Positions 6,181-8,064 of a stretch of 8,064 nucleotides of DNA are shown one piece after another. Below the pieces are notes generated by a model, which was not told the DNA's origin, did no database searches, and saw only the letters and a list, made by a program, of their open reading frames with translations. The translations under genes were made by a program, and so were the position numbers. The first letter of the stretch is position 1. The number at the start of each line of letters is the position of its first letter. Origin of the DNA: an uncultured bacterium (lineage in GTDB: Bacteria; Actinomycetota; Actinomycetes; S36-B12); NCBI GenBank assembly GCA_903954205.1, contig CAJBMR010000232.1, positions 1 to 8,064 on the forward strand, in the 5' to 3' direction.

Positions 6181-7106
6181 TCCGACTAGAGGACACCAGC
6201 GGCGGGGAGATCGCACGGGCGATTGCCGAGGAGCGCCACAGAATGGGCTCACCCGCTACAGGCATGGTGCTCACGATGCTCATCCTGAGCGACGAGGAGT
6301 ATGCATCCGACGCGACGGAAGCCGCCGTCCTGTCGGCACGCCAGCACCCGATGCGCATCCTCACGCTGATTCCTCGCCCGGGACGAGGGCCCGATCAGAT
6401 CGATGCGCAGGTCATGGTGGGCGGCGACGACGGTCCGGGCGAAGTAGCGATCGTACGGCTCCGCGGCGACCGTTCGGGCCATGCCAACTCCGTCGTGATC
6501 CCCCTGTTGCTTCCCGACACGCCTGTCGTGTCCTGGTGGCCCACCGATCCCCCACCTGTCCCCGCAGACGACCCCATCGGCAGTCATTGCCAGCGGCGCA
6601 TCACCGACCTCGCGACGAGCCCAGATCCCCTTGCCGCCCTCCGTGTGCGCCAGGCCGGGTACGTGCCCGGCGACTCTGACCTGGCATGGACGCGTCTCAC
6701 CTCATGGAGAAGTGCGCTCGCGTCGCTGCTGGACAACGGGATGACGAGGGTGACATCCGCGTCGGTCGAGGCCGAAGCGGACAACCCCAGTGCGATTCTT
6801 CTGGCTGGCTGGCTGCGATGGGCACTTGAAGTGGAGGTGGATCTCACTCCGGTGGCGGGGCAGGGCATCACCCAGGTACAGCTCGACACCCCGCAGGGGC
6901 TCATCACTCTGGCCCGGCCTGATGGAGCCGTGGCCACCCTGTCGCGGCCGGGAGTGCCGGACTCCACCATCGCGCTTCCCCGACGCGGTCTCCCGGACCT
7001 CCTCAGCGAAGAGCTTCGGCGCCTCGATCCCGACGAGGTCTACGGCGATGTGCTGCGATCCCTCGGCAACCCGTCCAGCGGTGATGCCTCAGGTGGTGAT
7101 GCGTGA
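6177..7106 (+). CDS. opcA: OpcA, glucose-6-phosphate dehydrogenase assembly/activation protein
   Basis: OpcA is not an enzyme in its own right. In cyanobacteria and corynebacteria it binds glucose-6-phosphate dehydrogenase and promotes its oligomerisation and activity, so the likely partner here is the Zwf encoded just upstream. The 309 residues match actinobacterial OpcA length. Recognisable stretches are TGMVLTMLILSDEE (27-40) and ARQHPMRILTLIPR in the N-terminal half, LLLPDTPVVSWWPTDPP with DPIG and the RRITDLA segment in the middle, and a C-terminal half with LLAGWLRWALEVEVDL. The protein holds a single cysteine, C138, so it cannot form the internal disulfide proposed for thioredoxin control of cyanobacterial OpcA. 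It ends in a short low-complexity tail (SSGDASGGDA). The start at 6177 is supported by GGAGG and an ATGA overlap with zwf. Its stop overlaps the pgl start. Confidence 0.93.
   Translation: MIRLEDTSGGEIARAIAEERHRMGSPATGMVLTMLILSDEEYASDATEAAVLSARQHPMRILTLIPRPGRGPDQIDAQVMVGGDDGPGEVAIVRLRGDRSGHANSVVIPLLLPDTPVVSWWPTDPPPVPADDPIGSHCQRRITDLATSPDPLAALRVRQAGYVPGDSDLAWTRLTSWRSALASLLDNGMTRVTSASVEAEADNPSAILLAGWLRWALEVEVDLTPVAGQGITQVQLDTPQGLITLARPDGAVATLSRPGVPDSTIALPRRGLPDLLSEELRRLDPDEVYGDVLRSLGNPSSGDASGGDA
7091..7096 (+). promoter_or_regulatory. Ribosome binding site of pgl
   Basis: AGGTGG ends 6 nt before the GTG at 7103 and supports that non-ATG start, which overlaps the opcA stop codon as GTGA. The match to GGAGG is moderate. 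Confidence 0.5.
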
Positions 7107-7819
7107 CCCCGCCCGAGGTGGTGGTTCTCGACGATGAGGACGCCGTTGCCGGATCCGTGGCGGAAGCCTTGGCCGCCCGCCTCGCACTCCCCGGAATCCA
7201 CCACACCGTGCTCACGGGAGGCGGTGTGGGCACCCGGGTGCTCGCTGAACTGCTCAAGCGCTCCGCGACCATCGATTGGGATCGCGTGCATCTGTGGTGG
7301 GGGGATGAGAGGTTCCTGCCGGCAGGTGACCCTGAGCGCAATGAGACCGGGGCCCGCGCGGCTCTCATCGATGCCATTCCTATTCCGGGCGACAACGTGC
7401 ACCCCATGCCTCCGGACGTGGGTCAGGGAGCCACGCAGGCCGCACTCGCCTACGCGGACGAATTGGCTCGGGAGTCACATGACGGCTTCGTACCGGATTT
7501 CGACGTTGTCCTGTTGGGGATGGGTCCCGAGGGCCATGTGGCATCACTCTTCCCCGGCATGCCCGCGCTCCATCATGCGGGCTCGGTCGTAGCCGTCGAA
7601 GACTCTCCCAAGCCTCCGCCTACGCGTGTGAGTCTCACGCTCGCGGCGATCCGCGCCGCCGATGAAGTCTGGGTGGTCGCAGCAGGGGCCGCGAAGGCTG
7701 AGGCTGCGGCCGCAGCAGTCGCCCCGGGCACGCTGCCCGATGCGGTGCCCGCAGCCGGGGCTCACGGCCGAGATGCGACCGTCTTGTGGCTGGACCGCGC
7801 CGCAGCCGCCGAGCTTTAG
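7103..7819 (+). CDS. pgl: 6-Phosphogluconolactonase (DevB/SOL family)
   Basis: This enzyme hydrolyses 6-phosphogluconolactone, the product of Zwf, to 6-phosphogluconate. The 238 residues are the usual length for the DevB-type lactonase, which is related to glucosamine-6-phosphate deaminase. Motifs in order are LTGGGVGTR (37-45), VHLWWGDERFLP with G67-D68-E69-R70, DxxRNET-like PERNETGARAAL, VHPMP, the active-site loop GMGPEGHVASLFPG (139-152) with the likely catalytic H145, TRVSLTLAAI, and AAGAAKAEA. The loop reads PEGH where many homologues have PDGH. The gene starts at a GTG overlapping the opcA stop by 4 bp and closes the operon. Its stop is only 3 bp from the stop of convergent rbpA, and no terminator hairpin is evident between them. 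Pgl rather than deaminase is supported by its place after zwf and opcA. Confidence 0.95.
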   Translation: MTPPEVVVLDDEDAVAGSVAEALAARLALPGIHHTVLTGGGVGTRVLAELLKRSATIDWDRVHLWWGDERFLPAGDPERNETGARAALIDAIPIPGDNVHPMPPDVGQGATQAALAYADELARESHDGFVPDFDVVLLGMGPEGHVASLFPGMPALHHAGSVVAVEDSPKPPPTRVSLTLAAIRAADEVWVVAAGAAKAEAAAAAVAPGTLPDAVPAAGAHGRDATVLWLDRAAAAEL

Positions 7820-7822
7820 GAA

Positions 7823-8064
7823 CTAGCGCCGACGCAGTTTCTCCAGGGCTTCCTCGAGAATGGCGGCCCCGTCAGCGTCGCTGCGGCGCTCCTTCACGTA
7901 GGCAAGGTGCGTCTTATAGGGCTCGATCTTGGGCGGCGCCGGGGGTGCCTGCTCATCCTGACTCGCCGGCCATCCACAGCGCGGGCAGTCCCAAGACTCA
8001 GGGATAGGCGCATCCGCGGCGAAACTGGGTGTCGTCTCGTGGCCACGGGCGCACCAGAACGTCA
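7823..8064 (-). CDS. rbpA: RNA polymerase-binding protein RbpA (partial, C-terminal part)
   Basis: RbpA binds RNA polymerase and primary-type sigma factors in Actinobacteria and stabilises the promoter open complex; in Streptomyces it also affects basal rifampicin tolerance. The last 79 residues are visible, and the frame runs off the right edge. By offset to Streptomyces RbpA, about 30 N-terminal residues are missing. The fragment begins TFWCARGHETTPSFA and continues with IPESWDCPRCGWPA. Fragment residues C4, H8, C26 and C29 have the same spacing as the zinc ligands C34, H38, C56 and C59 of the Streptomyces coelicolor protein, so this copy probably binds zinc, unlike the mycobacterial one. 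A proline-rich basic linker follows, then the sigma-interaction helix region PYKTHLAYVKERRSD with ERR at 58-60, ending in LEEALEKLRRR. It converges on pgl with a 3-bp gap. The frame was read by hand from the - strand. Confidence 0.95.
   Translation of the reverse strand, partial: TFWCARGHETTPSFAADAPIPESWDCPRCGWPASQDEQAPPAPPKIEPYKTHLAYVKERRSDADGAAILEEALEKLRRR

Noticed and set aside
4993..6252. 419-codon open frame on the - strand opposite zwf
   Set aside because: It lies wholly antisense to a confidently identified gene, its translation shows no recognisable domain, and third-position GC bias readily produces such frames.
1..8064. Search for a mobile element, CRISPR array, tRNA/rRNA, riboswitch or an unfamiliar defence or biosynthetic system
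   Set aside because: Nothing of this kind was seen. Apart from the 114-bp ctaB/tkt gap and 3 bp between pgl and rbpA, the window is filled by eight recognised housekeeping genes with intact frames.

Overview
The window is a gene-dense, GC-rich stretch of housekeeping genes that looks like an actinobacterial chromosome. The clues are the gene order (ctaA, ctaB, tkt, tal, zwf, opcA, pgl, rbpA), the mycobacterial-type transaldolase, OpcA next to Zwf, and RbpA, an RNA polymerase-binding protein restricted to Actinobacteria. Having ctaA and ctaB implies a respiratory organism that makes heme A for an aa3-type cytochrome oxidase. Placing rbpA directly after pgl, with no pgi between tal and zwf, would fit an Actinomycetales or Micrococcales relative. 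That placement is inference from remembered gene orders, and I cannot name a genus.

Layout: the left edge holds the C-terminal half of heme A synthase (ctaA, + strand). It converges on heme O synthase (ctaB, - strand), and their 3' ends overlap by 11 bp. A 114-bp divergent intergenic region (1326-1439) follows and is the only real non-coding stretch. It carries a -10-like box for ctaB on one strand and a well-placed TANNNT box for an apparently leaderless tkt on the other. From 1440 to 7819 runs one compact + strand operon, tkt-tal-zwf-opcA-pgl. All four of its internal junctions are 4-bp stop/start overlaps (ATGA three times, GTGA once). At the right edge the C-terminal part of rbpA (- strand) converges on pgl with only 3 bp between the stop codons.

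Function: Zwf and Pgl carry out the first two steps of the oxidative pentose phosphate branch (glucose 6-phosphate to 6-phosphogluconate, with NAD(P)H), and OpcA is the assembly/activation factor of Zwf. Tkt and Tal are the non-oxidative branch that returns pentoses to glycolysis. The third oxidative enzyme, 6-phosphogluconate dehydrogenase, is not in the window.

I found no mobile element, CRISPR array, RNA gene, pseudogene or unfamiliar gene system. The points worth a second look are small ones about expression: the leaderless start of tkt, the coupled junctions, the two tight convergent junctions, and a palindromic element in the ctaB leader.
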